Positions 18,345 to 25,858 of a stretch of 64,000 bases of DNA are shown one piece after another. Made by a program: the position numbers and the translations under genes. Position 1 is the stretch's first letter. Every line of letters starts with the position of its first letter. The notes beneath the pieces are model-generated. The model had not been told where the DNA came from. It was given only the letters and a program-made list of their open reading frames with translations, and ran no database searches. This DNA comes from CAVVDT01 sp963747005 (GTDB lineage: Bacteria > Pseudomonadota > Alphaproteobacteria > Rhizobiales > Aestuariivirgaceae), in NCBI GenBank assembly GCA_963747005.1, contig CAVVDT010000011.1:1-64000 (forward strand), written 5' to 3'.

Positions 18345-19472
18345 ATGTCCGTTCCCGTGATGCAGCAACTTCGCGTTGCGCGCTATATTCTTGGCCAGAA
18401 GCTGAAGGGCAACAAGCGCTACCCGCTGGTGCTGATGCTGGAGCCCTTGTTCCGTTGCAATCTCGCCTGCGCCGGCTGCGGCAAGATCGATTATCCCAAG
18501 CCCATCCTCGACAAGCGCCTGTCGGTCGCCGACTGCCTTGAGGCGGTGGACGAGTGCGGCGCCCCCATCGTCGCCATTCCGGGCGGCGAGCCGCTGATCC
18601 ACAAGGAGATCGGCGAGATCGTCGCGGGCATCGTGGCGCGCAAGAAGTATGTGTCGCTGTGCACCAACGCGCTGCTGCTTGAAAAGAAGCTGCACCTGTT
18701 CACGCCCTCGCCGTACCTGTTCTTTTCCGTCCATCTCGACGGTCTGAAGGAGCATCACGACCATTCGGTGTGCCAGGAAGGCGTGTTCGACCGGGCCGTC
18801 TCGGCCATCAAGGCCGCCAAGGCGGCCGGCTTCCAGGTCAACGCCAACGCCACCATCTTCGACGGCCATGCGCCGGACAAGATCGCCGCCTTCCTCGACT
18901 TCACCACCGAGATGGGCGTGAATGTGTCGATCTCGCCGGGCTATGCCTATGAGCGCGCCCCCAACCAGGAGCACTTCCTCAGCCGCCGCCGCACCAACGA
19001 GCTGTTCCGCGACATCTTCCGCCTCGGCAAGGGCAAGAAGTGGATGCTCTCCCACTCGGCGCTGTTCCTCGATTATCTCGCCGGCAACCAGCAATACATG
19101 TGCACGCCCTGGGGCATGCCGACGCGCAACGTCTTCGGCTGGCAAAAGCCCTGCTACCTGCTCGGCGAAGGCTACGCCAAGAGTTACGCCGAACTCATGC
19201 AGACCACCGACTGGGATGCTTACGGCACCGGTCGCTACGAAAAGTGCGCCAACTGCATGGCCCATTGCGGCTATGAGCCGACGGCCGCCACCGATGCCCT
19301 GGCGCATCCCATAAAGGCCATGCTGGTCGGCCTGCGCGGCCCCCGCACCGAAGGCGACTTTGCGCCCGCCATCGACATGTCGAAGCAGCGCAAGGCCGAC
19401 TATGGCCTGCACGAGGAAATGGTCGCCAAGGTCATGGACGACATCCACAAGCCCAAGGTCGCCGCCGAGTAA
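18345..19472 (+). CDS. hpnH: Adenosylhopane synthase HpnH (radical SAM)
   Basis: HpnH joins an adenosyl radical to diploptene to give adenosylhopane, the first step of the C35 side chain. The 375-residue protein carries the radical-SAM cluster motif C38-x3-C42-x2-C45 in FRCNLACAGC, a GGEPLIHKEIGEI segment after it, and a C-terminal Cys-rich segment (YEKCANCMAHCGYEP). The start MSVPVMQQLRVARYIL matches the family N-terminus and has CAGGAGATTG upstream, so the longer in-frame extension through the repeat is rejected. It is separated from hpnN by the palindromic repeat. Confidence 0.95.
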   Translation: MSVPVMQQLRVARYILGQKLKGNKRYPLVLMLEPLFRCNLACAGCGKIDYPKPILDKRLSVADCLEAVDECGAPIVAIPGGEPLIHKEIGEIVAGIVARKKYVSLCTNALLLEKKLHLFTPSPYLFFSVHLDGLKEHHDHSVCQEGVFDRAVSAIKAAKAAGFQVNANATIFDGHAPDKIAAFLDFTTEMGVNVSISPGYAYERAPNQEHFLSRRRTNELFRDIFRLGKGKKWMLSHSALFLDYLAGNQQYMCTPWGMPTRNVFGWQKPCYLLGEGYAKSYAELMQTTDWDAYGTGRYEKCANCMAHCGYEPTAATDALAHPIKAMLVGLRGPRTEGDFAPAIDMSKQRKADYGLHEEMVAKVMDDIHKPKVAAE

Positions 19473-19493
19473 GGCACACTTTCCCCATCCGCT

Positions 19494-19609
19494 GGAGCAT
19501 GATGCCGAAAGGTGGAAACCACTTTTCGGATAACATCATGCTCAACATAGTGGAATCGATCAGGTTCATGACTTTGGATCGAACTCGATCCAAAGTCATC
19601 CTGATCTAG
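19494..19609. repeat. Composite palindromic intergenic repeat, copy 2
   Basis: It has the same two-hairpin layout as the copy at 18162. The first palindrome (19494-19543) is nearly identical to copy 1. The second has identical outer arms GATCAG (19558-19563) and CTGATC (19601-19606), but a different inner stem: a perfect 14-base pairing of 19568-19581 with 19586-19599 around an AACT loop. It lies 21 bases after the hpnH stop. Confidence 0.88.
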
Positions 19610-19671
19610 CCGTCACCCTGTGGCTTGACCATGGTGTGACGGGTATGGGGAGGCGTGCGCGCACTCGCAGA

Positions 19672-19790
19672 CGTCATGCCGGTACTCGATGCCGGTATCC
19701 ATTCCGCTGGCCTTGCGGCTGGTTGAAGCGCTGGCGGAATGGAACTCCGGGATCAAGTCCCGGAGAGACGGGTGTGGAGAGGGAAGGGGC
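19672..19790. repeat. GTCATGCCGG / CCGGTATCCATTCCG intergenic repeat, copy A
   Basis: It begins GTCATGCCGGTACTCGATGC, continues with CCGGTATCCATTCCG and, about 40 bases on, has GGCGGAATGG, so inner blocks are inverted repeats. It matches copy B at about 20280 with scattered differences. The sequence before it (GTGACGGGTATGGGG..) matches the tail of copy B, suggesting a longer unit. Confidence 0.7.
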
Positions 19791-20047
19791 CATGGCTTCG
19801 CCTGCTCCGCGGCTTTCAAAGCCCGAAGGTCCCGGGAGGTGAGGGACGCGCGGTTGAAGGCGCGAGCATTGGTCTATCAAGGTTTGCGGCTTCGACGGCG
19901 CATCCCTCGCGGCTTTGTGGACGGGCGGCTGGTGTCTTTAACGCGTTGAAGCTCGCCCGGCGGGCAATGCTGGTTTCGGCAACTTTTGGCCCGGCCATCA
20001 CAGGCCGCCAGCACCCGGTCACCGCCGGGGTCATCACCTCAACGCGC

Positions 20048-20069
20048 GTCCGGACCGTAGTATCCGGAC
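20048..20069. other. Hairpin downstream of the leftward SOS promoter
   Basis: GTCCGGA at 20048-20054 pairs perfectly with TCCGGAC at 20063-20069 around an eight-base loop. It lies about 130 bases downstream of the leftward SOS promoter. It has no U-run, so it is not a typical intrinsic terminator, but it could be part of a structured transcript. Confidence 0.4.
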
Positions 20070-20190
20070 CCCTGAGCTAAGTCGCACCCGCACCCCGGGC
20101 CGGAAGCGTTCGTCGCGCCCCGGCCGGAGAGCCGCGCTCCTTCCCCATGACAGGACGACTCGAGCCACGCCCCGGGAGTGGGAAAAAACG

Positions 20191-20224
20191 GAACACATAT
20201 AGAACATTCTGGAGCGAATGTCAA
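20191..20224 (-). promoter_or_regulatory. LexA (SOS) box overlapping a leftward sigma70 promoter
   Basis: On the + strand GAAC-N7-GAAC occupies 20191-20205; on the minus strand it reads GTTC-TATATGT-GTTC, the alphaproteobacterial LexA site. A TTGACA -35 (complement of 20219-20224) lies exactly 17 bases from TATATG (complement of 20196-20201), so the LexA site covers the -10. This is a textbook SOS promoter pointing left, but no recognisable gene follows it. Confidence 0.72.
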
Positions 20225-20279
20225 GGATTGATTGTGATTAATTGCCATATATGGCTATTTATTCTCCTCCTCTCTCCAT

Positions 20280-20420
20280 CGTCATACCGGCACTCGATGC
20301 CGGTATCCATTCCGTTGGCCGCGCCGCTGGCTGAAGGCTTGGCGGAATGCCGGGGTCAAGCCACGGGGTGACGGGGCATGTGGGGTGAGAGCGCGGCCAC
20401 TTTCAGGCGTCATGCCGGGA
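20280..20420. repeat. GTCATGCCGG / CCGGTATCCATTCCG intergenic repeat, copy B
   Basis: GTCATACCGGCACTCGATGC followed by CCGGTATCCATTCCG and, later, GGCGGAATGCCGG matches copy A at 19672. It ends near another GTCATGCCGG at about 20409, hinting at head-to-tail units. It lies just downstream of the hpnG stop. Confidence 0.7.
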
Positions 20421-20453
20421 CCAGGTCCGGCCATTCAGCCTATCGCGCAGGCC

Positions 20454-21122
20454 TCACCCGCCGGTGACAATCCCCGGAGCAATGTCGGCGAGGCGGCGGC
20501 GGGCTTTGGCTGTTGCCCTCCCCAGCCGGATGAGCGCGCCGACGTCACCGGGCCGCCGCATCAGCGCAGCCACCGTTGCCCATGGCCTGACCGTGCCTTC
20601 GGCATCGACGCCGGCAAGTGCTGCTTGCGGCAGCGATTGCTCCGCATCGTCGGCAATCGCCCTGACTACCAGGAACGGCAGGCCCCGTTCGGCGGCAAGC
20701 CGCCCGGCGATGGCGCTCTCCATGTCGACCGCAACCGCTGCTGTCTGCTTGAACAACCTTGCCTTGGCGGCGGGCGTGGTGACGGCCTCGGCGAGCGTCA
20801 GCATCGCTCCGCCGATGCCCTCGCTGCGCCCGGCAATCGCCTGCCGCCAGTCAGCATCGGTGGCGAAGCTGGCGCCGTCCGTCTGATCGATGACCGCTTC
20901 GGGCACAACCAGCGTGCCGGGCGTGAGCGCCGGATCGATCGCCCCGGCGATGCCGAAACTGACAATGCCGTCCGCGCCCTTGGCGACCAGGTCTTGCAGG
21001 CGTGCGCGCGTGGCGGCGGCATCGCCCTGGCGGGCCATGGCGATCAGCGGGGAGGGGGCACCGGCCGCCCCGTTCAGGATGGCAGCCTCGAAGTCGAGCC
21101 CGACGAGGAAGGCCGGGCGCAT
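20454..21122 (-). CDS. hpnG: Hopanoid-associated nucleosidase/phosphorylase HpnG
   Basis: HpnG removes adenine from adenosylhopane, the step after HpnH. The 222-residue protein is of the purine nucleosidase/phosphorylase fold, with GIVSFGIAGAIDPALTPG and the substrate-site AVAVDMESAIAGRLA, whose Met-Glu pair binds ribose in relatives. The catalytic-region Asp is in VRAIADDAEQ. The start overlaps the preceding oxidoreductase stop by one base (TAATG), so it is the last gene of the leftward hopanoid transcript. Confidence 0.88.
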   Translation of the reverse strand: MRPAFLVGLDFEAAILNGAAGAPSPLIAMARQGDAAATRARLQDLVAKGADGIVSFGIAGAIDPALTPGTLVVPEAVIDQTDGASFATDADWRQAIAGRSEGIGGAMLTLAEAVTTPAAKARLFKQTAAVAVDMESAIAGRLAAERGLPFLVVRAIADDAEQSLPQAALAGVDAEGTVRPWATVAALMRRPGDVGALIRLGRATAKARRRLADIAPGIVTGG

Positions 21123-21688
21123 TACCAGCCGCGGCCCAGCGCCTCGGCCCGCTCGCAGAAGCGCTGCCCCGTGTCGCCGCCGGCAAGCGATTCATAGAAC
21201 AGCTCGAGGCGCGTATCCTCCACGCCGCAATAATTGGCGATGCCGACCAGTGCCTGCGTCTTCAGGGCATCGAGATAGCCACGCTTGACGTAGCTCGCCT
21301 TGTCGTTGGCGGCGATCCCCAGCCAGTCGATGCGCTTCAACGGCACCTTGGTTGAGCCACCATAGGCAAAGCCCTGGTTGAACACCCGGTCGATATAACC
21401 CTTGGTCATCGCCGGCAGGCCCCACCACCACACCGGAAAGACGAACGCCATGGCGTCCACGGCGCGGATGCGCTCCATGTGGGCCTCCACCTCGGCGCTG
21501 TAGGTCTTGGTCATGTCGTCCCAATCCGGTTCGTCGGCGGGCGTCATGCGTGGATCGAAGTTCTCGCCGTAGAGATCGAGCGTTGCGACCTCGTGCCCGG
21601 CGCGGTTGAGGCCACTGCAGAAGGCGCCCGCCACCGCGTGGGTAAGCGAAGCCGGGCGCGGATGGTCGACGACAACGAGAATCTTCAT
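21122..21688 (-). CDS. Flavodoxin-fold NAD(P)H:quinone-type oxidoreductase
   Basis: This 188-residue protein is of the NQO1/MdaB/KefF flavodoxin-like fold. It starts with the FMN-phosphate strand-loop MKILVVVDHPRPASLTHAVA and carries the family motif VFPVWWWGLPAMTKGYIDRVF. Relatives transfer two electrons from NAD(P)H to quinones or other acceptors. It sits between shc and hpnG with a 15-base gap upstream and an overlap downstream, so it is co-expressed with hopanoid genes. Whether it acts on a hopanoid intermediate or supplies electrons is not known. Confidence 0.85.
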   Translation of the reverse strand: MKILVVVDHPRPASLTHAVAGAFCSGLNRAGHEVATLDLYGENFDPRMTPADEPDWDDMTKTYSAEVEAHMERIRAVDAMAFVFPVWWWGLPAMTKGYIDRVFNQGFAYGGSTKVPLKRIDWLGIAANDKASYVKRGYLDALKTQALVGIANYCGVEDTRLELFYESLAGGDTGQRFCERAEALGRGW

Positions 21689-21703
21689 GTGTGGCCTTTG
21701 GTA

Positions 21704-23692
21704 TTACATGCCCCAGACGACGTCGCGGGAATTGCTTTTCTTGAGATCGGCATAGCGACCCAGCGCCCAGGTGGGAAAATAGGCGCTATAGCCATGATAA
21801 CGCAGGTAAAAGACCCGCGGAAAGCCGACGGCGGTATACCACGGCTCGCTCCACTTGGCGCCGTCGCGCGGGGCGGCGATGATGTGGCCGATGCCGCGCT
21901 CCACCGCCGGATGGTCGCAATCGCCCGCCGCCATCAGCCCGAGCACCGCCCAGGCGGTCTGCGAGGGCGTCGAGGCCTTGGTCTCGGCGCGCCGCTCCGT
22001 CCAGTAGGTCGCCCCGTCCTCGCCCCAGCCGCCATCTGCCTGCTGGCGCGAAATCAGCCAGCCGGCGGCCTTGCGTACGTACCCGGCCTGCATATCCTCG
22101 CCCACCGCGTTCAGCGCACATAATGCCGACCAGGTGCCGTAGACATAATTGGTGCCCCAGCGCCCGAACCACGAGCCGTCTTCTTCCTGTTCTCTCTTCA
22201 GGAAGGCGATGCCGCGCTCGACCACCGGGTGATCCTTCTTGTGGCCCACCTGGGCCAGGAACGACAGACACCGCGCCGCCACATCGACGGTCGGCGGATC
22301 GAGCAGCGCGCCATGGTCGGCAAACGGGATGGAGTTGAGGAAATCGGCATTGTTGTCGATGTCGAAGGCGCCCCAGCCGCCGTTCGATGATTGCATGCCC
22401 TCGATCCACGTCACCGCCCGCGAAATGGCAACCTGATAGCGGGCGGCATCGACCCGGTGCAGCAGCATGCCCACCACGGCCGTATCGTCCACGTCGGGGT
22501 AATAGTCGTTGGCATACTGGAAGGCCCAGCCGCCGGGTTGAAGACCGGGGTTGTTGATGGCCCAGTCGCCGCTGACCTCGAGGATCTGGCGTTCGGCCAG
22601 CCAGTCGCAGGCCTCGATGATGCGTTTGTCATCGGCGGGTATTCCCGCTTCCAGCAGGGCATGCGCGGCAAGCGCCGTGTCCCAGATCGGCGACACGCAG
22701 GGCTGGCAATAGCGCGCCCGTCCGCCGCGCTTGTCGGCTCCCTCCACCAGCAGCTTCCTCACGGCGTCATGGGCGGTCCGGTAGTCGGGATCGTCCGGCG
22801 AGATGCCCAGCGCATCGAAGGCCATGACGGTGTTGGACATGGCCGGGAAGATGGCCCCCAGCCCGTCCTCGCCGTTGAGGCGCGGGCGGATGAAGGAAAG
22901 GGCGCGATCGATGGCCCGTCGCCTGAACGGCAGGCGCGGAAAGAGATGCCGTTCGGCCGGTTGCAACACCTTGTCGAGCTTCAGGAAGAATTCGCCCCAC
23001 AGCTTGCCCGTCGGGTTGGTATTCCACTGCTTGCGCTCATCCGGCGCCACCTTGAACAGCTCGCGGCAATCGATGCCGCGCGGGTTCCTGGCCACCGGCT
23101 TGAGCGCGGCGAGGATCAGCAGCGGGGCGATGACGGTGCGCGACCAGTAGGCGAACTTCCACACGTTGACCGGGAACCAGCGCGGCATCAGCATCAGTTC
23201 CACCGGCATCGCCGGCACGCCGCGCCACGGCAGTTGCGCAAACAGCGCCAGCGCGTAGCGGGTGAAGACATTGGCGGTCTCGGCCCCGCCATGATCGAGG
23301 ATCGCCTGGCGCGCGCGCGTCATGTGCGGGCTTTGCGGTTCGTCGCCCACCAGCTTGAGGGCGTAATAGGCCTTGACCGAAGCCGAGATGTTGAAGTCGC
23401 CGTCGTAAAAGAGCGGCCAGCCACCATGCCTGTCGCTCTGTTCGGCGCGAATGTAGTCGGCAAGCTCGGCCTCCAGGTCCGCTTCGGGGCGACCGAGGAA
23501 GTGGTTGAGGAAGATATATTCCGACGGAATGGTGGTGTCGGCCTCCAGTTCGAAGACGAAATGCCCGTCCGGCATCTGCATGTCGAAGAGGCGATCGCCG
23601 GTCTCGCGCGCCAGGGCCCCGGCGGTCGCGGCCATGTTCTGTCGGCCCGAGGGCTGTATTGCCGGCTTCATCGTGTTCTCTGTCATCGTCAT
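21704..23692 (-). CDS. shc: Squalene-hopene cyclase
   Basis: This enzyme cyclises squalene to hopene/diplopterol on the cytoplasmic membrane. The 662-residue length is usual. The protonating motif DVDDTAV is present with D400, D402 and D403, and several QW-type repeats are visible (GDWAINNPGLQPGGWAFQ, SNGGWGAFD, EDGSWFGRWG, ADGGWGEDG). The ATG at 23692 (MTMTENTMKP) was chosen because the longer open frame upstream only reads through the end of hpnE. Forty-six bases separate it from hpnE. Confidence 0.96.
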   Translation of the reverse strand: MTMTENTMKPAIQPSGRQNMAATAGALARETGDRLFDMQMPDGHFVFELEADTTIPSEYIFLNHFLGRPEADLEAELADYIRAEQSDRHGGWPLFYDGDFNISASVKAYYALKLVGDEPQSPHMTRARQAILDHGGAETANVFTRYALALFAQLPWRGVPAMPVELMLMPRWFPVNVWKFAYWSRTVIAPLLILAALKPVARNPRGIDCRELFKVAPDERKQWNTNPTGKLWGEFFLKLDKVLQPAERHLFPRLPFRRRAIDRALSFIRPRLNGEDGLGAIFPAMSNTVMAFDALGISPDDPDYRTAHDAVRKLLVEGADKRGGRARYCQPCVSPIWDTALAAHALLEAGIPADDKRIIEACDWLAERQILEVSGDWAINNPGLQPGGWAFQYANDYYPDVDDTAVVGMLLHRVDAARYQVAISRAVTWIEGMQSSNGGWGAFDIDNNADFLNSIPFADHGALLDPPTVDVAARCLSFLAQVGHKKDHPVVERGIAFLKREQEEDGSWFGRWGTNYVYGTWSALCALNAVGEDMQAGYVRKAAGWLISRQQADGGWGEDGATYWTERRAETKASTPSQTAWAVLGLMAAGDCDHPAVERGIGHIIAAPRDGAKWSEPWYTAVGFPRVFYLRYHGYSAYFPTWALGRYADLKKSNSRDVVWGM

Positions 23693-23738
23693 GTCGGCCG
23701 CCCCGGGGGGCAGCAAGTGGCAAAGCTGTCGGTGAAAG

Positions 23739-24983
23739 TCAAGCCAGCGCCGCTGCGGCCTTCTCGCCGGAACGCATGGCGCTCTCGATGGTGGCGGGCA
23801 GGCCGGTGTCGGTCCAGTCGCCGGCCAGCACCAGGTTGCGCCATCGGGTGGCGGTTCCCGGACGCCGGGCGATCTCGGCGGGCGTGGCCTCGAAGGTCGC
23901 CCGCCGCTCCTTGATGACCCGTGCCGTCGGGCTCTTGCCGGCATCGAGGTCGAGCGCCTGCGCCACCTCCGCCCAGACCCGGCGAATGATCTCCTCTGCG
24001 GAAGTATCCGCCAGAGCGTGCGCCGCGCTTACCGTCACCGAGGCAACGTCGTCGCGCACGAACAGCCATTGCGCCGTGCCGCCGATGAAGCCGAGCATCG
24101 GTTCGCTTCTGAGCGGGGAACGCGCCTCGTCGATGCGCAGATGCACATTGACGATAGGGGCAAAGCCCTGCGGCACGACGAGATCGGCGATCAGTTCGCC
24201 CGCCGTCCATGGCGGCACCGCCACCACTACCTTGTCGTCCGGCCCCAGCGGTTCGCTGCCACGCGTGGTGACGAGTGCGGTGAGGTGGTTGTCGTCACGT
24301 TCAAGGCCGGTGATGCGGCGCCCGAGTCGCACATCGCCGCCGTGGCCGGCAAGAAAGGCCAGGCCCGGATCGACGAAGGTATCGCTCAGACCCTTTTTGG
24401 CGATCAGCGGGCGCGAGCGGTCGGCGCCGCGCGCCAGCGTCTCGCGGATCACCGGCACCAAGAGGCGGGCGGCGGCCTTTTTCGGGTCGGTGTTGAGCAC
24501 CGCCACCGCGAATGGCTCCCAGAAGCGCCGGAACATCTGCCCGTCGCCGCCGAACAGGTCGTGCACCGTGCGGTCACCGGCGGTGAGCAGCTTCAGCCCC
24601 GCCAGATAGTCGCCAAGGCTGGTGCCCGGCACTCGCCGCTTGCGCGACAGGAGCCACAAAGGTACGGGCCCGCGATTGAGGTCGACGCTCCAGCGCTCGT
24701 TGGTTTCAAGATCGAGGAAATCGAAACGCGCCCCGTCCGGACCGATGAGACGGTCCGCGGCGCCCACCAGGCCCAGATAGTCGAGCGCGGCACGATTGCC
24801 CGACAGCAGAAGATGGTTGCCGTTGTCGATCAGCCGGTCGAGCAACGCGTCGTGGAACGAGCGCGCCCGCCCGCCGGCCTCGCCCGCCTGCTCCCACATG
24901 ACGACCCTGGCGCCGCCATCGGCCAGCCGCACAGCCGCCGATAGCCCGGCCAGCCCGGCGCCCACCACATGCACCGTGCCCAT
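23739..24983 (-). CDS. hpnE: Hydroxysqualene dehydroxylase / squalene-associated FAD protein HpnE
   Basis: HpnE reduces hydroxysqualene to squalene, the last of the HpnD-HpnC-HpnE three-step route. The 414-residue protein opens with the dinucleotide-binding VVGAGLAGLSAAVRLADGG, then an acidic strand end (MWEQAGEAGGRARSF), and closes with the FAD-contact segment LVLAGDWTDTGLPATIESA, as in phytoene-desaturase relatives. The start is the ATG at 24983, two bases after the hpnD stop. Confidence 0.93.
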   Translation of the reverse strand: MGTVHVVGAGLAGLSAAVRLADGGARVVMWEQAGEAGGRARSFHDALLDRLIDNGNHLLLSGNRAALDYLGLVGAADRLIGPDGARFDFLDLETNERWSVDLNRGPVPLWLLSRKRRVPGTSLGDYLAGLKLLTAGDRTVHDLFGGDGQMFRRFWEPFAVAVLNTDPKKAAARLLVPVIRETLARGADRSRPLIAKKGLSDTFVDPGLAFLAGHGGDVRLGRRITGLERDDNHLTALVTTRGSEPLGPDDKVVVAVPPWTAGELIADLVVPQGFAPIVNVHLRIDEARSPLRSEPMLGFIGGTAQWLFVRDDVASVTVSAAHALADTSAEEIIRRVWAEVAQALDLDAGKSPTARVIKERRATFEATPAEIARRPGTATRWRNLVLAGDWTDTGLPATIESAMRSGEKAAAALA

Positions 24984-24985
24984 TT

Positions 24986-25858
24986 TCAGAATATCCCGTA
25001 GCGCAGGGCAATCGCCAGCTTGGTCCACTTGCCCACCCGGCGCTTGGAGACCCGGGGATCGGCGATGGCGGCGTCGCTGAGCGCCAGCATGCGCTTGAGG
25101 TTGAGCCGGTAGACTTCCGCCATGATGCGGGCCGGGCGCACCTTTGCCGCATCGCAAGCCTTGAAGGCTTCATCGGCCCTGGCGAATTCGGCTGCCGCGC
25201 CGGCGGCGAACTGGCGCCACGCGGCGGGATAGGCGGGATGGCGCATCATGGCTTCAGGGTCGCTGGTGTCGATCCCATGGGCCTCCAGCAATTCGCGCGG
25301 CAGATAGCAGCGCCCGTCGCCGGCATCCTCGGCTACGTCGCGGGCGATGTTGGTGAGCTGCAGGGCACGACCGAGATGATGGGCGAGCTTTTGCCCCGCC
25401 TCGCCCGGTTCGCCGAAGATGCGTACGCATGAGCGCCCGACGGCGGCGGCCACCCGGTCGCAATAAAGAGCCAGCGTGGCACCATCGGGCGCCACGATGG
25501 GGCCGGTTGCGTCCATCTGCATGCCGTCGATGACGGCGATGAGGTCTTCGGCCTTGAGGCCGAAGTTATCGCGGGCAGCGGCCAGTTCGGCGCTCACCGC
25601 ATCGTTCGGCTTGCCGGAAAAGGCGGCCTTGATCTCCGAGCGCCAGCCGTCCAGCGCCTTGATCTTGGTTTCCACAGCGCCCGGTTCATCGGCGATATCG
25701 TCGACCTCGCGGCAAAAGGCATAGACCGCGAAGATGGCGCGCCGCCGCTCGCCGGGCAAAAGCCGCATGGCCCAGTAGAACGACGACGACGCCGCCTTCA
25801 CCCTGCGAGCGATATCGGCATCGCTCAAGGCCTCGCTACCGGCATTGAGCGTGGTCAA
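24986..25858 (-). CDS. hpnD: Presqualene diphosphate synthase HpnD
   Basis: HpnD condenses two farnesyl diphosphates to presqualene diphosphate. The 290-residue protein has the two Asp-rich sites of trans-isoprenyl synthases: FCREVDDIADEPG and QLTNIARDVAEDAGDGR. The most likely start is TTG at 25858, which overlaps the dxs stop as TTGA, because the next in-frame ATG (MRLLPGERR) would remove the conserved SSSFYWA segment and the upstream open frame merely shadows dxs. AAGG lies about ten bases before the TTG. Confidence 0.92.
   Translation of the reverse strand: MTTLNAGSEALSDADIARRVKAASSSFYWAMRLLPGERRRAIFAVYAFCREVDDIADEPGAVETKIKALDGWRSEIKAAFSGKPNDAVSAELAAARDNFGLKAEDLIAVIDGMQMDATGPIVAPDGATLALYCDRVAAAVGRSCVRIFGEPGEAGQKLAHHLGRALQLTNIARDVAEDAGDGRCYLPRELLEAHGIDTSDPEAMMRHPAYPAAWRQFAAGAAAEFARADEAFKACDAAKVRPARIMAEVYRLNLKRMLALSDAAIADPRVSKRRVGKWTKLAIALRYGIF

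Larger units (their letters stand above)
19473..20453. other. Gene-poor interval of about 1 kb with repeats and an SOS promoter
   Basis: No supported protein gene lies here. From left to right it holds the second composite palindromic repeat (19494-19609), a copy of a GTCATGCCGG-type repeat (19672-19790), about 250 bases with no recognised feature, a hairpin (20048-20069), a LexA-box promoter facing left (20191-20224) and a second GTCATGCCGG-type repeat (about 20280-20420). Short open frames exist but lack convincing starts or recognisable products. Confidence 0.75.

Noticed and set aside
19816..20037. A 73-codon minus-strand frame downstream of the SOS promoter
   Set aside because: The ribosome site is poorly spaced, the product matches nothing I know, and part of it reads into repeat sequence.
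20041..20160. A tmRNA, RNase P or signal-recognition RNA gene after the SOS promoter
   Set aside because: None of the conserved blocks of those RNAs could be found by eye.
22391..23914. A 507-codon open frame opposite shc
   Set aside because: It is an antisense shadow of the cyclase with no family likeness.
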